From Zymomonas sp. (GTDB lineage Bacteria; Pseudomonadota; Alphaproteobacteria; Sphingomonadales; Sphingomonadaceae), in contig JAIYAJ010000049.1 in assembly GCA_027489105.1 (NCBI GenBank), positions 1 through 32,996 of the forward strand: DNA of 32,996 nt, written 5' to 3'. The notes below the pieces were generated by a model. The model saw nothing but the letters and a program-made list of their open reading frames with translations, did not search any database and was not told the origin of the DNA. Shown here one piece after another: positions 13,983-22,803 of this stretch. Position numbers and translations under genes: made by a program. Positions within the stretch are counted from its first letter, which is position 1. Each line of letters starts with the position of its first letter.

Positions 13983-16517
13983 TCAGAAGGTCACGCTCGC
14001 TCGCGCATAATAGAAGCCGCCGCTCAGGCCGAAGGGCGCGAAATTGCCATAGGCGCCCGAGCCGTCGGCGGCGATGATGCCGTTGCGGTCGGGGTAGATG
14101 TCGAACAGGTTGTTCGCGCCGACAGACAGCGTGACATTGTCGCTGACGTCATAGCCCACATCCAGATCGGCGATCCATTTCGCACCGAAGCGGCGGTCGC
14201 CGGTCGCGACGTTTGAGGACTCGATATAGGAGCCGAAGCGCGTCAGGCGGGCAAGCGCATGGAGCCGGCCAGAGGACCAGTCGTTGGTCAGCACCAGCTT
14301 GGTGCGCGGCGTGGCGACGACCAGATCGCGTTGCGCCTGGCGACCGAACAGGGTGACGTTGAGCGAAGCGAGCTGGCTGGGATTGGCGATGATGTCGGTG
14401 ATCCTGGTCTTGTTGTAGCTGAACGCCGCGTTGAGCCGGAAATTGCCGAGCGCGGTGCTGCGCAGCACATATTCCGCCACGACGTCGATCCCGCGCGTGC
14501 GCGTGTCGATGGCGTTGGTGAAGAATTGCGCGCTGTCGACCCCGGTCACCCCGTTTGCGATCAGGATGGTGCGGATCGCGCTGCCTCCGTTCGATGCGGT
14601 GCCCAGAAACTCGGTCTTCACGATCCGGTCGTCGACATCGATCTGATAGGCATCGACGGTCAGCCGCGCCGGGCCCCGTTCGAAGGTGAAACCGAGCGTG
14701 TAGTTGAGCGACTTTTCCGGCTTCAGAGCGCGCGCGCCGAGCGCCTGCGCCGCCACGCTGTTGACCGGCAGGAATTTGGACGTGGTGTTGACGCGTTGCG
14801 CGCCGATGATCGTGACCGTATTCTGGGTCGTGGAAAAGCCGGTCTGCGCGAGCGACGGCGCGCGGAAGCCGGTGTTGATGCCGCCGCGAAGGGCAAAGCC
14901 TGGCAGGATTTCATAGCGTGTCGAGACCTTGCCCGAGACGGTGTTGCCGGCGCTGTCGTCATAATGTTCGAAGCGGCCGGCGAAGCCGACGAACCACGCC
15001 TTCGTCACGTTGGTCGACAGGTCGACATAGGCCGCGAGATTGTTGCGGCTGAGCGAGGTTGCATCGGCCGGCGAGGTGCCGGTGAAGGAGACGAGCCCCG
15101 GCGACGGCGAACGCCCGCCATAGAGCTGTCCGAATGCGGTCCCGTCATTGGGGATCACATAGCCGCCGTCGCGATAGCTGTCGGGTTCGCCTGCCTTGTT
15201 CTGGAAACGCTCCCAGCGATGCTCGGCGCCCAGTGCCACCGTCAGCGGCTCGGCGAAACCGATGTCATATTCGTGCGACAGGTCGACATTGTTGACCCAC
15301 AAGGTCTGGATCTGCCGTCCCATCAGAAATTCGGTGGGGCTCGACGGACCGAGCGTCGGGTTGAGCGTGCCCACGGCGCCCAGCTTGACATGGTCCTTGC
15401 CGTAGCTCGACGAGACGTCATAGTCCCAGCCGCCCAGTTCGCCCTTCACGCCCAGTGCCGTCTGATAGTCCCATTCCCAGATCCGGCGCCGCGCCTGGAA
15501 GCCGGCGGGGTAGAGCTGGGGAAGCGCGTTGAAGCCGGTCGGGTTGGCGAGGCCGCCATAGCCGGTGGGAGAGGGGAAAAAGGCGCCACGCTTGTCGTTG
15601 ATGTCGCGATAGCTGAGCGTCGAGAAGCTGTAGATGTCGGCCGTTCCGACCGGCACCGACAGGTTGAGCGAGCCGTTGATCATCTTGTCGCGGTTGGACC
15701 GGCCATAGCCGCCGGCGATCAGATGATCGGCATTGGCCTCACGCGGGTCGGGCTGCCCGTTGACCAGCGGATAAAGCCTCGGCACCGGCTCGGCCGAGCT
15801 CTTGGCGCGGTCGCGATAGCGGCCTTCGACGGCGAAGCGGACGAAGCCGCCATCGCCCAGCCTGGTGCCATAGCCGATCGTCTGCTGGAGCAGCTGCGCG
15901 CCCTTTTCGTAGAGCTGGCCGGCCTGCGCCGTGAACTCGCCGCCCTCGGGGCGGTCGTCCAGAATGATGTTGATGACACCGGAAATCGCATCCGAGCCAT
16001 ATTGCGCGGCGGCACCGTCGCGCAGCACCTCGATCCGGCCGACGGCGTTGGTGGGGATCAGGTCGATGTCGACCGGGGTCGACCCGCCCGAGATGCGCGA
16101 GAGATTGTTGATCAGCGAGGTCGTGTGGCGGCGCTTGCCGTTGACGAGGACGAGCAGATAGTCGCCCGACAGGCCGCGGATCGAGATCGGCCGCACGCTG
16201 GCCGAGGTTCCGCCTCCGCCCAGAGCGGGCATCGTCAGCGAGGGAATGATGTTGCCGAGCACTTCCTTCAGGCCCGCACGACCGGTCGCGCGCAATTCGG
16301 TCGGCGTGATCACGTCGATCGGCACCGGGCTGTCGGCGATCGTCCGGACCGTGCGGCTCCGTGAACCCGTCACCACGATCGTCGCCCCATCGGCTCCATC
16401 GGCCGCGTCGCCGCCCGGTGTCACCGTCGCGGCTGAAGGAACCTCGGCGCCATAGGCAATACTTCCCCAACCGCCGACCGCGATAGCGGCGGCGCCAGCA
16501 TAGAATATCGATTTCAT
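13983..16517 (-). CDS. TonB-dependent outer membrane receptor
   Basis: This 844-residue protein begins with a signal peptide (MKSIFYAGAAAIAVGG...AYGA). A plug domain follows with IVVTGSR near residue 47 and the VEVLRDG-type motif GRIEVLRDGAAAQYGSDAI near 160-180. The long C-terminal beta-barrel ends in ...ARASVTF, with the terminal aromatic residue typical of barrel proteins. It imports a substrate across the outer membrane using TonB energy. A GGGGAA site precedes the ATG at 16517. It lies 60 bases downstream of the sulfonate-type binding-protein gene on the same strand, so the likely cargo is an organosulfur compound; this is inferred from context. The ligand cannot be read from sequence. 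Confidence 0.92.
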   Translation of the reverse strand: MKSIFYAGAAAIAVGGWGSIAYGAEVPSAATVTPGGDAADGADGATIVVTGSRSRTVRTIADSPVPIDVITPTELRATGRAGLKEVLGNIIPSLTMPALGGGGTSASVRPISIRGLSGDYLLVLVNGKRRHTTSLINNLSRISGGSTPVDIDLIPTNAVGRIEVLRDGAAAQYGSDAISGVINIILDDRPEGGEFTAQAGQLYEKGAQLLQQTIGYGTRLGDGGFVRFAVEGRYRDRAKSSAEPVPRLYPLVNGQPDPREANADHLIAGGYGRSNRDKMINGSLNLSVPVGTADIYSFSTLSYRDINDKRGAFFPSPTGYGGLANPTGFNALPQLYPAGFQARRRIWEWDYQTALGVKGELGGWDYDVSSSYGKDHVKLGAVGTLNPTLGPSSPTEFLMGRQIQTLWVNNVDLSHEYDIGFAEPLTVALGAEHRWERFQNKAGEPDSYRDGGYVIPNDGTAFGQLYGGRSPSPGLVSFTGTSPADATSLSRNNLAAYVDLSTNVTKAWFVGFAGRFEHYDDSAGNTVSGKVSTRYEILPGFALRGGINTGFRAPSLAQTGFSTTQNTVTIIGAQRVNTTSKFLPVNSVAAQALGARALKPEKSLNYTLGFTFERGPARLTVDAYQIDVDDRIVKTEFLGTASNGGSAIRTILIANGVTGVDSAQFFTNAIDTRTRGIDVVAEYVLRSTALGNFRLNAAFSYNKTRITDIIANPSQLASLNVTLFGRQAQRDLVVATPRTKLVLTNDWSSGRLHALARLTRFGSYIESSNVATGDRRFGAKWIADLDVGYDVSDNVTLSVGANNLFDIYPDRNGIIAADGSGAYGNFAPFGLSGGFYYARASVTF

Positions 16518-16577
16518 GTCGTTCCCCGTGTGATGTTGGTGGTTGGCCGGCCCTGGCCGGCGAGAATCAGATCGACG

Positions 16578-17597
16578 TCATGGCGTGGCGCGATCCTGTG
16601 CAGCCCCGGCGACAGCCGGAGCAAAACTTCGGTCGAAGGCGCCGGTGAGCGGCCTGTCGCCCTTGATGGCGCCGGCAGCGCGGAAGCCGTCGATCACCTT
16701 CTGCTGGTCGGCAATCAGACTGTCGTCGATTGCGACGACGGTGCGCCCATTCTTGTCGGCATAGTCGGTCGCGACATCGAGCGGCAGGCCTGTTTCCTGG
16801 GCCAGAACCCGCCCGAAGATGCTCTTATTGTGCTTGGCCCATTCGAGTGCTTTCGCCTCGCGCCGCAGGAAATCGGCCAAGATCGCTCGTTTGCCATCGA
16901 TCGCCTGTTCATTGGCTACGTCGAAGCCATAGCCGCGGACGACGTCCTTGCCGTCGACGATGTTGCGGGCGCCTGCGTCGAGGGCCGGTTTCACATAGGG
17001 CGTCCAGACCGCCCAGCCGTCGATAGCCCCCGATCCGAAGGCTGCCCGAGCGTCTCCGGGCGTCAGGAAGGTAATGGTCAGCCAATCGGCCGGCAGGCCG
17101 TCTTTCTGCTGCGCCCTCAGTATCAGATAATGACCGATCGAGCCGCGCGTGGTCGCAACCTTCCGGCCCTTCAGGTCGCGCAGAGTCCTTGCGGTCGATC
17201 CGGGCGGAACGAGCAGCGCAAGCGCCCCGCGCGGTTTCTCAACGGCATATTGCGCCGAGACGGCCTTTACCGGGCTACCGCTCTGATAGGCGAACATGAA
17301 CGGGGCGTCGCCCGCAACGCCGACATCGACCGCCCCTGCCCCGATCGCCTCGAGCAGCGGCTGTGCTGCCGCGAACTCCGACCACTCGACCTTGTAGCTG
17401 GCGCCGTCGAGGGCACCGCTGGCGAGCATGACAGCCTTGGTGCCGCCGCGCTGACTGCCTACGTGGAGCGTCGGACGCCTATCCGCGTCGCCCTGGCCGC
17501 AGGCGGAAAGCCCGAGGCCGATCGCTGCCAGAAGAATGGGAAGACGCCCTATACGCGTCGATCGGGATACCGTGATGTTCATGAGGCCAACCGCCAT
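16578..17597 (-). CDS. Sulfonate/taurine-type ABC substrate-binding lipoprotein
   Basis: This 339-residue protein belongs to the SsuA/TauA (NMT1-like) binding-protein group. It has a signal peptide ending in the lipobox LSAC with the lipidated Cys at 33. Typical blocks follow: LHVGSQRGG, GAGAVDVGVAGDAP, LKGRKVATTRGSIGHYL, and SGAIDGWAVWTPY. It should capture an alkanesulfonate-like ligand in the periplasm for an ABC importer. The matching permease and ATPase are encoded about 8 kb away in the same cluster. Starts at 17597 or 17582 (giving MNITVSRSTR) are both possible; neither has a clear Shine-Dalgarno. A T-N11-A dyad lies 8 bases upstream of 17597. It is probably co-transcribed with the TonB receptor. 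Confidence 0.85.
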   Translation of the reverse strand: MAVGLMNITVSRSTRIGRLPILLAAIGLGLSACGQGDADRRPTLHVGSQRGGTKAVMLASGALDGASYKVEWSEFAAAQPLLEAIGAGAVDVGVAGDAPFMFAYQSGSPVKAVSAQYAVEKPRGALALLVPPGSTARTLRDLKGRKVATTRGSIGHYLILRAQQKDGLPADWLTITFLTPGDARAAFGSGAIDGWAVWTPYVKPALDAGARNIVDGKDVVRGYGFDVANEQAIDGKRAILADFLRREAKALEWAKHNKSIFGRVLAQETGLPLDVATDYADKNGRTVVAIDDSLIADQQKVIDGFRAAGAIKGDRPLTGAFDRSFAPAVAGAAQDRATP

Positions 17598-17604
17598 TTT
17601 ATCT

Positions 17605-17619
17605 CTATCAATTCAATAG
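17605..17619 (-). promoter_or_regulatory. LysR-type T-N11-A dyad upstream of binding-protein gene
   Basis: On the minus strand this reads CTATTGAATTGATAG, a 15-bp dyad. It differs at only four positions from CTATCATATCGATAG, the same-strand reading of the site before the permease gene, and also contains a T-N11-A core. The binding-protein start is 8 bases downstream. It is likely bound by the LysR-type regulator encoded at 26421-27257, which is an inference. Confidence 0.5.
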
Positions 17620-17762
17620 AAAAAAACTTCTACTGCCTATGAGTGTCGCTCATCAACGCACTAAGCATATGGAAATACAGTCTAAAACGTCGTCCGAAAG
17701 CCTATCTCAAGAAACACTTCGTTTTCTGAAACGACAGCTATTTCGGTCTGATTCGACCATGC

Positions 17763-17792
17763 AAAAAGGGCGCCGGCTCGCGCCAACGCCCT
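17763..17792 (-). terminator. Rho-independent terminator of the TauD-like gene
   Basis: On the minus strand AGGGCGTTGGC and GCCGGCGCCCT form an 11-bp stem (two G-T pairs) capped by the tetraloop GCGA and followed by TTTTT. It begins 23 bases beyond the stop of the TauD/TfdA-family gene, a textbook intrinsic terminator position and shape. Confidence 0.9.
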
Positions 17793-17814
17793 CTCTCGCT
17801 TCGATGTGTCGCCG

Positions 17815-18675
17815 TCAGAGATCGGCGTAAAGCGGCTCATCCGCAATCAGCACCCGTTCGAGGTGGCGGGGGAAGTTGCCGTAATTCTTCACGGCATAAT
17901 GGACGGCCGCGCGATTGTCCCAGAAGGCTACCGATCCCGGCCGCCAGGAGAAGCGCACCTGAAACTCCGGGCGCTTATAGTGCCGCAGCACCTCGTCGAG
18001 GATCGCCCGGCTTTCGGCCAGTTCGACTCCCAGCACCTGCGGTCGCTGGGTGAAATTGACCCACAATATCTTCTGGCCGGTCTCGCGGTGGGTGCGGATG
18101 ATGGGGTGCGCCACGATCGGATAGTCATGCCCCGCATCCTGCAGCGCCTCGCGGAAATCATGGGTGACATGGAGCTGATCGAGCCGCGCCTTCCACTCGG
18201 CGGAAAGACCCTCATAGGCGAGGTTGGCGTCGACCCAGATCGTGTCGCCGCCGGTTTCCGGCAAGGTGACGGCGCGCAGCACCGCGCCCCAGGTCGGGAC
18301 GAGCCGCCAGCTGGTGTCGCTGTGATAGGCGTCGCCGGGCAGGACGTCGCGGTGGATGCGCTTCTCATATTTCTCGGCGTCGACCGCCGCGATGCGATGG
18401 ATCGGCGCGACCTTAGGATCGCGGCTGGTGCTGGGGTGGGTATAGAGCGGACCGAAACTGGCGGCGAAGGCTGCCTGGCTCTCATTGTCCAGTTGCTGGT
18501 CGCGAAAGAAGATCACCTTGTAGCGCAGCACCGCCTGCCTAAGCGCGTCCCGCTGGGTCGGCGAAAGCGGCTGGCGCAGGTCGATGCCATGGATCTCGGC
18601 GCCGATCGAAGGCTGAAGCGGGCGAATTTCGAACAGGTCATCGGCGAGACGGTCGGCTGTAGCGGTCTGTGACAT
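17815..18675 (-). CDS. TauD/TfdA-family 2-oxoglutarate-dependent dioxygenase
   Basis: This 286-residue non-heme iron oxygenase should hydroxylate the carbon beside a sulfonate or sulfate group, using O2 and 2-oxoglutarate and releasing sulfite or sulfate with an aldehyde. The iron ligands are H118 and D120 (YHSDTSW) and H259 (WDNRAAVHYA). The oxoglutarate arginine is in PRHLERVLI at 270-274. Length matches the family. The ATG at 18675 is chosen over 18687 because GGAG lies seven bases before it. It diverges from the flavin monooxygenase gene. The substrate could also be an alkyl sulfate or, less likely here, a phenoxyacetate. Confidence 0.88.
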   Translation of the reverse strand: MSQTATADRLADDLFEIRPLQPSIGAEIHGIDLRQPLSPTQRDALRQAVLRYKVIFFRDQQLDNESQAAFAASFGPLYTHPSTSRDPKVAPIHRIAAVDAEKYEKRIHRDVLPGDAYHSDTSWRLVPTWGAVLRAVTLPETGGDTIWVDANLAYEGLSAEWKARLDQLHVTHDFREALQDAGHDYPIVAHPIIRTHRETGQKILWVNFTQRPQVLGVELAESRAILDEVLRHYKRPEFQVRFSWRPGSVAFWDNRAAVHYAVKNYGNFPRHLERVLIADEPLYADL

Positions 18676-18769
18676 GGTTTTCTCCATCAGTTGCTGTGAC
18701 CGTGTCGATCATCTCTCTGCCGAGCGATAATTTTGCATGAGAAGTCGTTCGATCGTTTGAATTTGCCAA

Positions 18770-18794
18770 ATACTATCAGGGTGACTGATAGTAT
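18770..18794. promoter_or_regulatory. 9-bp inverted repeat in TauD/monooxygenase divergent region
   Basis: ATACTATCA and TGATAGTAT flank a 7-base spacer. The half-sites CTATC and GATAG match those of the dyads at 17605 and 26238, but the spacing is wider. Its position between two divergent sulfur genes suggests an operator for the same regulator or a related one. Confidence 0.5.
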
Positions 18795-18916
18795 CTATGG
18801 GTCGATACGGAGCGGCCGATCTATTCGCATTGCTCAACCATGGCTTTTGCAATCGCCATTCGTCGCGCATTCGCCCCCGTCCTATGCTCGCATCCGACCA
18901 AAGCAATGGATGCGAC

Positions 18917-20248
18917 ATGACACGAACGATCAAATTGGGACTGATCCTGCACGGCGTCGGGCGCAGCTGGGGCGACTGGCGCCATCCCGACCGCGATGTG
19001 AACGCCAGCACCAGCTTCGCCTTTTATCTCGAACAGGCGGAACTGGCCGAGCAGGGCAAATTCCACTTCCTGTTCGTTGCCGACAGCCTGTCGATCAACG
19101 AACGGTCGAGCCCGCATTATCTCAACCGTTTCGAGCCGATCACCATCTTGTCGGCGCTGGCCGCGACCACCTCGCGCATCGGCCTCGTCGCGACATTGAC
19201 GGTCAGCTATTCGGAGCCGTTCAACGTCGCTCGCCAGTTCGCCTCGCTCGACCATATCAGCGGGGGGCGTGCCGGCTGGAATGTGGTGACGTCCTGGCTG
19301 GGGGACACTGCGGCCAATTTCAGCAAGACCGAACATCCCGCGCACGACGTTCGCTATCGCCTCGCCGCCGAGCATGTCGACGTCGTGCAGGGGCTGTGGG
19401 ACAGCTGGGAAGACGATGCCCATGTCGGCGACAAGGAGAGCGGGCGCTTCCTCGACCCCGACAAGCTGCATCGGCTCGACCATCGCGGGCAGTTCTTCCA
19501 GGTGCGGGGGCCGCTCAACATCAAACGATCGCCACAGGGGCAGCCGGTCATCTTCCAGGCAGGCGCGTCCGAGGATGGTCGCGATTTCGCGGCGTCGCGC
19601 GCCGATTGCATCTTTAGCGGCGCGCAGACGATCGAAGAGTCGCAGGATTATTATTGGGACGTCAAGGCCCGGGCGCGCAAACTGGGCCGCGATCCGGACC
19701 AGCTGTTCGTCCTGCCCGGCATTGGCCCGATCATCGGCCTGACCGAGGAGGAAGCGGAAGCCCGCTATCGGGAACTCGCTGCGCTGAACGCGATCGAGAC
19801 CGGCCTGGGCATGATCTCCCGCGCCTTCGACGACCATGATTTCCGGGTCTATGATCTCGATGCGCCCTTCCCTGACGTCGAGCATCTCGGACGGAACAGC
19901 AATCAGAGCCAGTCGAACCACATATTGGCGCAGGTGCGCGCCGAGGGGCTGACCCTCCGCCAGATCGCGCAGCGGATCGCCACGCCGCGCGGGGCCTTCG
20001 TCGGCACGCCAGAGAAGATCGCCGACGCCCTGCAGAAATGGTTCGAGGAAGAGGCGGCCGACGGCTTCGTGCTGTTCGAAACCTTGCCGGGACAGCTGGC
20101 GCTGTTCATCGACCATGTCGTCCCGATCCTGCAGGCGCGCGGCCTTTATCATGAAGACTATGAAGGCGCGACCTTCCGCGACAGTCTGGGCCTGCCTTTC
20201 CCCGAAAATCGCCACACTGCCGCAAGGCGAAACCGGGCGGCCGCCTGA
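18917..20248 (+). CDS. NtaA/SnaA/DszA-type FMNH2-dependent monooxygenase
   Basis: This 443-residue luciferase-like monooxygenase has a TIM-barrel with characteristic blocks: [11 protein letters not shown] at the start, [17 protein letters not shown] near 115-130, [17 protein letters not shown] near 215-231, and [22 protein letters not shown] near the C-terminus. Family members oxidise chelators, sulfones or sulfonates with reduced flavin supplied by a separate reductase. The start at 18917 gives a family-like N-terminus; the frame extends 40 codons further upstream without support. It is followed after 44 bases by the COG4529 flavoprotein gene on the same strand. The cluster suggests a C-S bond-cleaving role, but the exact substrate is unknown. 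Confidence 0.88.
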   Translation: MTRTIKLGLILHGVGRSWGDWRHPDRDVNASTSFAFYLEQAELAEQGKFHFLFVADSLSINERSSPHYLNRFEPITILSALAATTSRIGLVATLTVSYSEPFNVARQFASLDHISGGRAGWNVVTSWLGDTAANFSKTEHPAHDVRYRLAAEHVDVVQGLWDSWEDDAHVGDKESGRFLDPDKLHRLDHRGQFFQVRGPLNIKRSPQGQPVIFQAGASEDGRDFAASRADCIFSGAQTIEESQDYYWDVKARARKLGRDPDQLFVLPGIGPIIGLTEEEAEARYRELAALNAIETGLGMISRAFDDHDFRVYDLDAPFPDVEHLGRNSNQSQSNHILAQVRAEGLTLRQIAQRIATPRGAFVGTPEKIADALQKWFEEEAADGFVLFETLPGQLALFIDHVVPILQARGLYHEDYEGATFRDSLGLPFPENRHTAARRNRAAA

Positions 20249-20292
20249 ACAGTCGACGCTGACTTGGGACCGCGAAGCGGTATAAGAGGCGA

Positions 20293-21663
20293 ATGAATTT
20301 TGCGTCCCAGCGCGCCGGCCACGGGCATATCGCCGTGGTCGGCGCAGGCTTTTCCGGCAGCCTGCAGGCGATCAACCTGCTGCGCCACGATGGTCCCCGA
20401 GCCACGCTCGTCGAACGGCGGTCGACCGCCGGGCGCGGCGTGGCCTATTCGACCGCGCATCCCGGCCACCTCCTCAACGTCCGGGCGGCAAATATGAGCG
20501 CGCTGCCCGACGATCCCGGTCATTTTCTCCGCTGGCTGGCCGAGCATCATCCGGAGCAGGACGGCTTCGTTCCGCGAACGCTCTATGGCGATTATCTCGG
20601 CGACCTGCTGGCGGAGACGCTGGCCGCTGCGCCCGACCGGCTGTCATTGCGCCAGGGGGACGTGGTGGATGCCCTGCCCGTCGGGGACGGCTTCGACCTT
20701 TTGCTCGACGATGGCGTCCCGATCCGTGCCGATGCCGTGATTCTGGCTCCCGGCAACCTGCCTCCGCACCAGCCGGCGCCGCTCGAGTCGGCGAAGCTGC
20801 CGCCAGGCGTCTATGTCGGCGATCCCTGGAGTGCGGGGGCGACCACTGGCCTGGGGCCGGATGGAACCGTCCTTATCATCGGCACCGGGCTGACCATGAT
20901 CGATATGGTCCTGCTGCTCGAGGCCGGTGGGCATCGTGGGCGGATCGTCGCGATGTCACGCCGGGGGCTCTGTCCCCATGCCCATGCCGATGGGGTAATG
21001 GCCGCTCCCCTGGCCGCGCGTCCGCCCGTCGATCCGATCGGGGCGCTACGTGCGGTGCGGGGGCGTGCGGCGGAGGTCGGCTGGCGCGCGGCGGTCGATG
21101 CTCTGCGGCCTTTTACCCAATCGATGTGGCTCGCTGCCGATGCTGCGCAACGCCACCGCTTCCTGCGCCATTTGCGGCCTTGGTGGGACATTCATCGCCA
21201 CCGGCTCGCACCCGCCGTGGCCGCGCGGATCGCTGCGATGCGCGCTAGCGGCCGGCTGGAAATCGTCGCCGGCAAGCTCGGCTCGGTACGCCCCAGCGGT
21301 GACGGCGCGGTCGTCAGCTGGCGACCACGCGGAGAGGATGCGCTGCAATCGCTCGAAGCTGCCCGCATCATCAACTGCAGCGGGCCGCAAGGCGACTTGC
21401 GCAGGACTGACGACCGCCTGCTGCGAAACCTGGTCACACGCGGAATGATCCGCCCGGATGCGCTGCAGCTGGGGATCGACGTGAACGCCCGGTCCGAGGC
21501 GATCGGCGCGGACGGGCGCGGCGACCCGCGCCTGATGATCATCGGTCCGATGACACGAAGTGCCTTTTGGGAGATCGTCGCCGTTCCCGACATCCGCATG
21601 CAGACATGGTCGCTCGCCCGGCGGCTGTGCAACGCGCAATGGGTCGAAGGCGAAGGGCTGTAG
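20293..21663 (+). CDS. COG4529-type FAD/NAD(P)-binding protein
   Basis: This 456-residue flavoprotein carries an N-terminal Rossmann fold, GAGFSG at 17-22, and a second nucleotide-binding turn in VLIIGTGLTMIDMVL near 195-209. The block HPGHLLNVRAANMSALPDD is characteristic of this uncharacterised group. An AGAGG site precedes the ATG. It follows the DszA-type monooxygenase in the same direction and converges on the SsuD-type gene. Its reaction is unknown. Given that no SsuE-like flavin reductase is visible, it might feed or complement the flavin enzymes, but that is only a suggestion. Confidence 0.75.
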   Translation: MNFASQRAGHGHIAVVGAGFSGSLQAINLLRHDGPRATLVERRSTAGRGVAYSTAHPGHLLNVRAANMSALPDDPGHFLRWLAEHHPEQDGFVPRTLYGDYLGDLLAETLAAAPDRLSLRQGDVVDALPVGDGFDLLLDDGVPIRADAVILAPGNLPPHQPAPLESAKLPPGVYVGDPWSAGATTGLGPDGTVLIIGTGLTMIDMVLLLEAGGHRGRIVAMSRRGLCPHAHADGVMAAPLAARPPVDPIGALRAVRGRAAEVGWRAAVDALRPFTQSMWLAADAAQRHRFLRHLRPWWDIHRHRLAPAVAARIAAMRASGRLEIVAGKLGSVRPSGDGAVVSWRPRGEDALQSLEAARIINCSGPQGDLRRTDDRLLRNLVTRGMIRPDALQLGIDVNARSEAIGADGRGDPRLMIIGPMTRSAFWEIVAVPDIRMQTWSLARRLCNAQWVEGEGL

Positions 21664-21695
21664 CACAAGGCAGGCCCTCCGCCTTTCCTCCCTGA

Positions 21696-22784
21696 TCAGG
21701 CGGCTGCGACCCCCTTGCGCGCGTCTCGGATGGCGACGAGCGCGCGCGTTGCCGGAATGAGGTCACGGCCATATTCGATCGCGTCCCCCAGCGGATCGAA
21801 GCCGCGGATCAGGAAATGGTCGACGCCGATGTCATAATAATCCAGCAGCGCCTCGGCGACCTGCTCGGGCGTTCCGACAAGGCCGGTCGAATTGCCCGCC
21901 GCGCCGGTGAGCGCGGCGACCCCTGTCCACAGCCGCTTGTCCTGGCGGAGCGCCGACGCGGTGCGCAGCAGCCGCTGCGCGCCGTCGTTCGGCGGGGTGT
22001 GGCCCTCGATCGGCAGCCCTGCGGCGAGACGGTTTTCGCGTACCTGCTCGACGATTTCGGCGGCCTTCTTCCAGGCCTCTTCCTCGGTGCCGGCGATCAC
22101 CGGTCGCAGCGAGAGCGAGAAGCCCGGCGAGCGGCCATGGCGGGCCGCCGACGCGCGCACGCGCTGGACGACTTCGCGGGTCGCCTCCAGCGTCTCGCCC
22201 CAGGTTGCATAGACATCGGCGTGACGACCGGCCACGTCGATCGCCTCGGCCGAGGTGCCGCCGAAGAAGATCGGCAGATTGTCGGGCTTGATCGCGCTGA
22301 ACGCCTGGCGGACGCGGTAGAAGCGGCCCTCATGGTCGAAGGGCTGCGAGGCGCTGAGCTCCTGACGCAGCACAGTCAGATATTCGTCTGTACGGGCGTA
22401 GCGTTCGGCCTTGGTCGTGCCGACATCGCCGTCGCGCGCCATTTCCTCGTCGGCGCCGCCGGTGATGATGTGTACGGCCACGCGCCCACCGGACAGCTGA
22501 TCTAGCGTGGCCAGCTGCCGGGCCGCCAGCGTCGGCTGGGTGAAGCCGGGCCGATGCGCGACGAGAAAGCCGAGCCGCGAGGTGATCGCAGCCGCATGCG
22601 CCGCGACGATCTGGCTTTCCGGGCTGTTCGATCCGAACGGGATCAGCACCCGGTCGAAGCCGCCGGCCTCCTGCGCCCGCGCCGCCGCGTCGACATAGTC
22701 CTTGTCGAGGACGCGCGACCGGATCGCCTGCTGCGTCTCGGAGCCATTGTTGAACCCGATATAGCCGATGAATTTGACGCCCAT
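21696..22784 (-). CDS. SsuD-like alkanesulfonate monooxygenase
   Basis: This 362-residue FMNH2-dependent luciferase-family enzyme is close to SsuD in its blocks: FLVAHRPGFTQPTLAARQLATLDQLSGGR, VHIITGG, LPIFFGGTSAEA, YATWGETLE, and LWTGVAALTGAAGNSTGLVG. SsuD cleaves alkanesulfonates to aldehyde and sulfite. The ATG at 22784 has a near-perfect AGGAGGT ribosome-binding site; the open frame to 23006 is upstream run-through. It is the last gene of the five-gene leftward operon, 19 bases after the rhodanese gene. The partner flavin reductase SsuE is not in the window. Confidence 0.85.
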   Translation of the reverse strand: MGVKFIGYIGFNNGSETQQAIRSRVLDKDYVDAAARAQEAGGFDRVLIPFGSNSPESQIVAAHAAAITSRLGFLVAHRPGFTQPTLAARQLATLDQLSGGRVAVHIITGGADEEMARDGDVGTTKAERYARTDEYLTVLRQELSASQPFDHEGRFYRVRQAFSAIKPDNLPIFFGGTSAEAIDVAGRHADVYATWGETLEATREVVQRVRASAARHGRSPGFSLSLRPVIAGTEEEAWKKAAEIVEQVRENRLAAGLPIEGHTPPNDGAQRLLRTASALRQDKRLWTGVAALTGAAGNSTGLVGTPEQVAEALLDYYDIGVDHFLIRGFDPLGDAIEYGRDLIPATRALVAIRDARKGVAAA

Positions 22785-22803
22785 GGCGGACCTCCTTTGC
22801 TTT

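Noticed and set aside
13733..14077. 114-codon plus-strand frame
   Set aside because: It overlaps the hairpin and the end of the receptor gene, has low-complexity content and no recognisable family.
14259..16364. Open frame of 701 codons on the plus strand
   Set aside because: It is fully antisense to the TonB-dependent receptor, whose signal peptide, plug motif and C-terminal aromatic residue are convincing. Long antisense frames are expected in DNA this GC-rich.
18821..20215. Long minus-strand frame of 464 codons
   Set aside because: It is antisense to the flavin monooxygenase with clear family blocks, and no family resemblance is seen in the antisense product.
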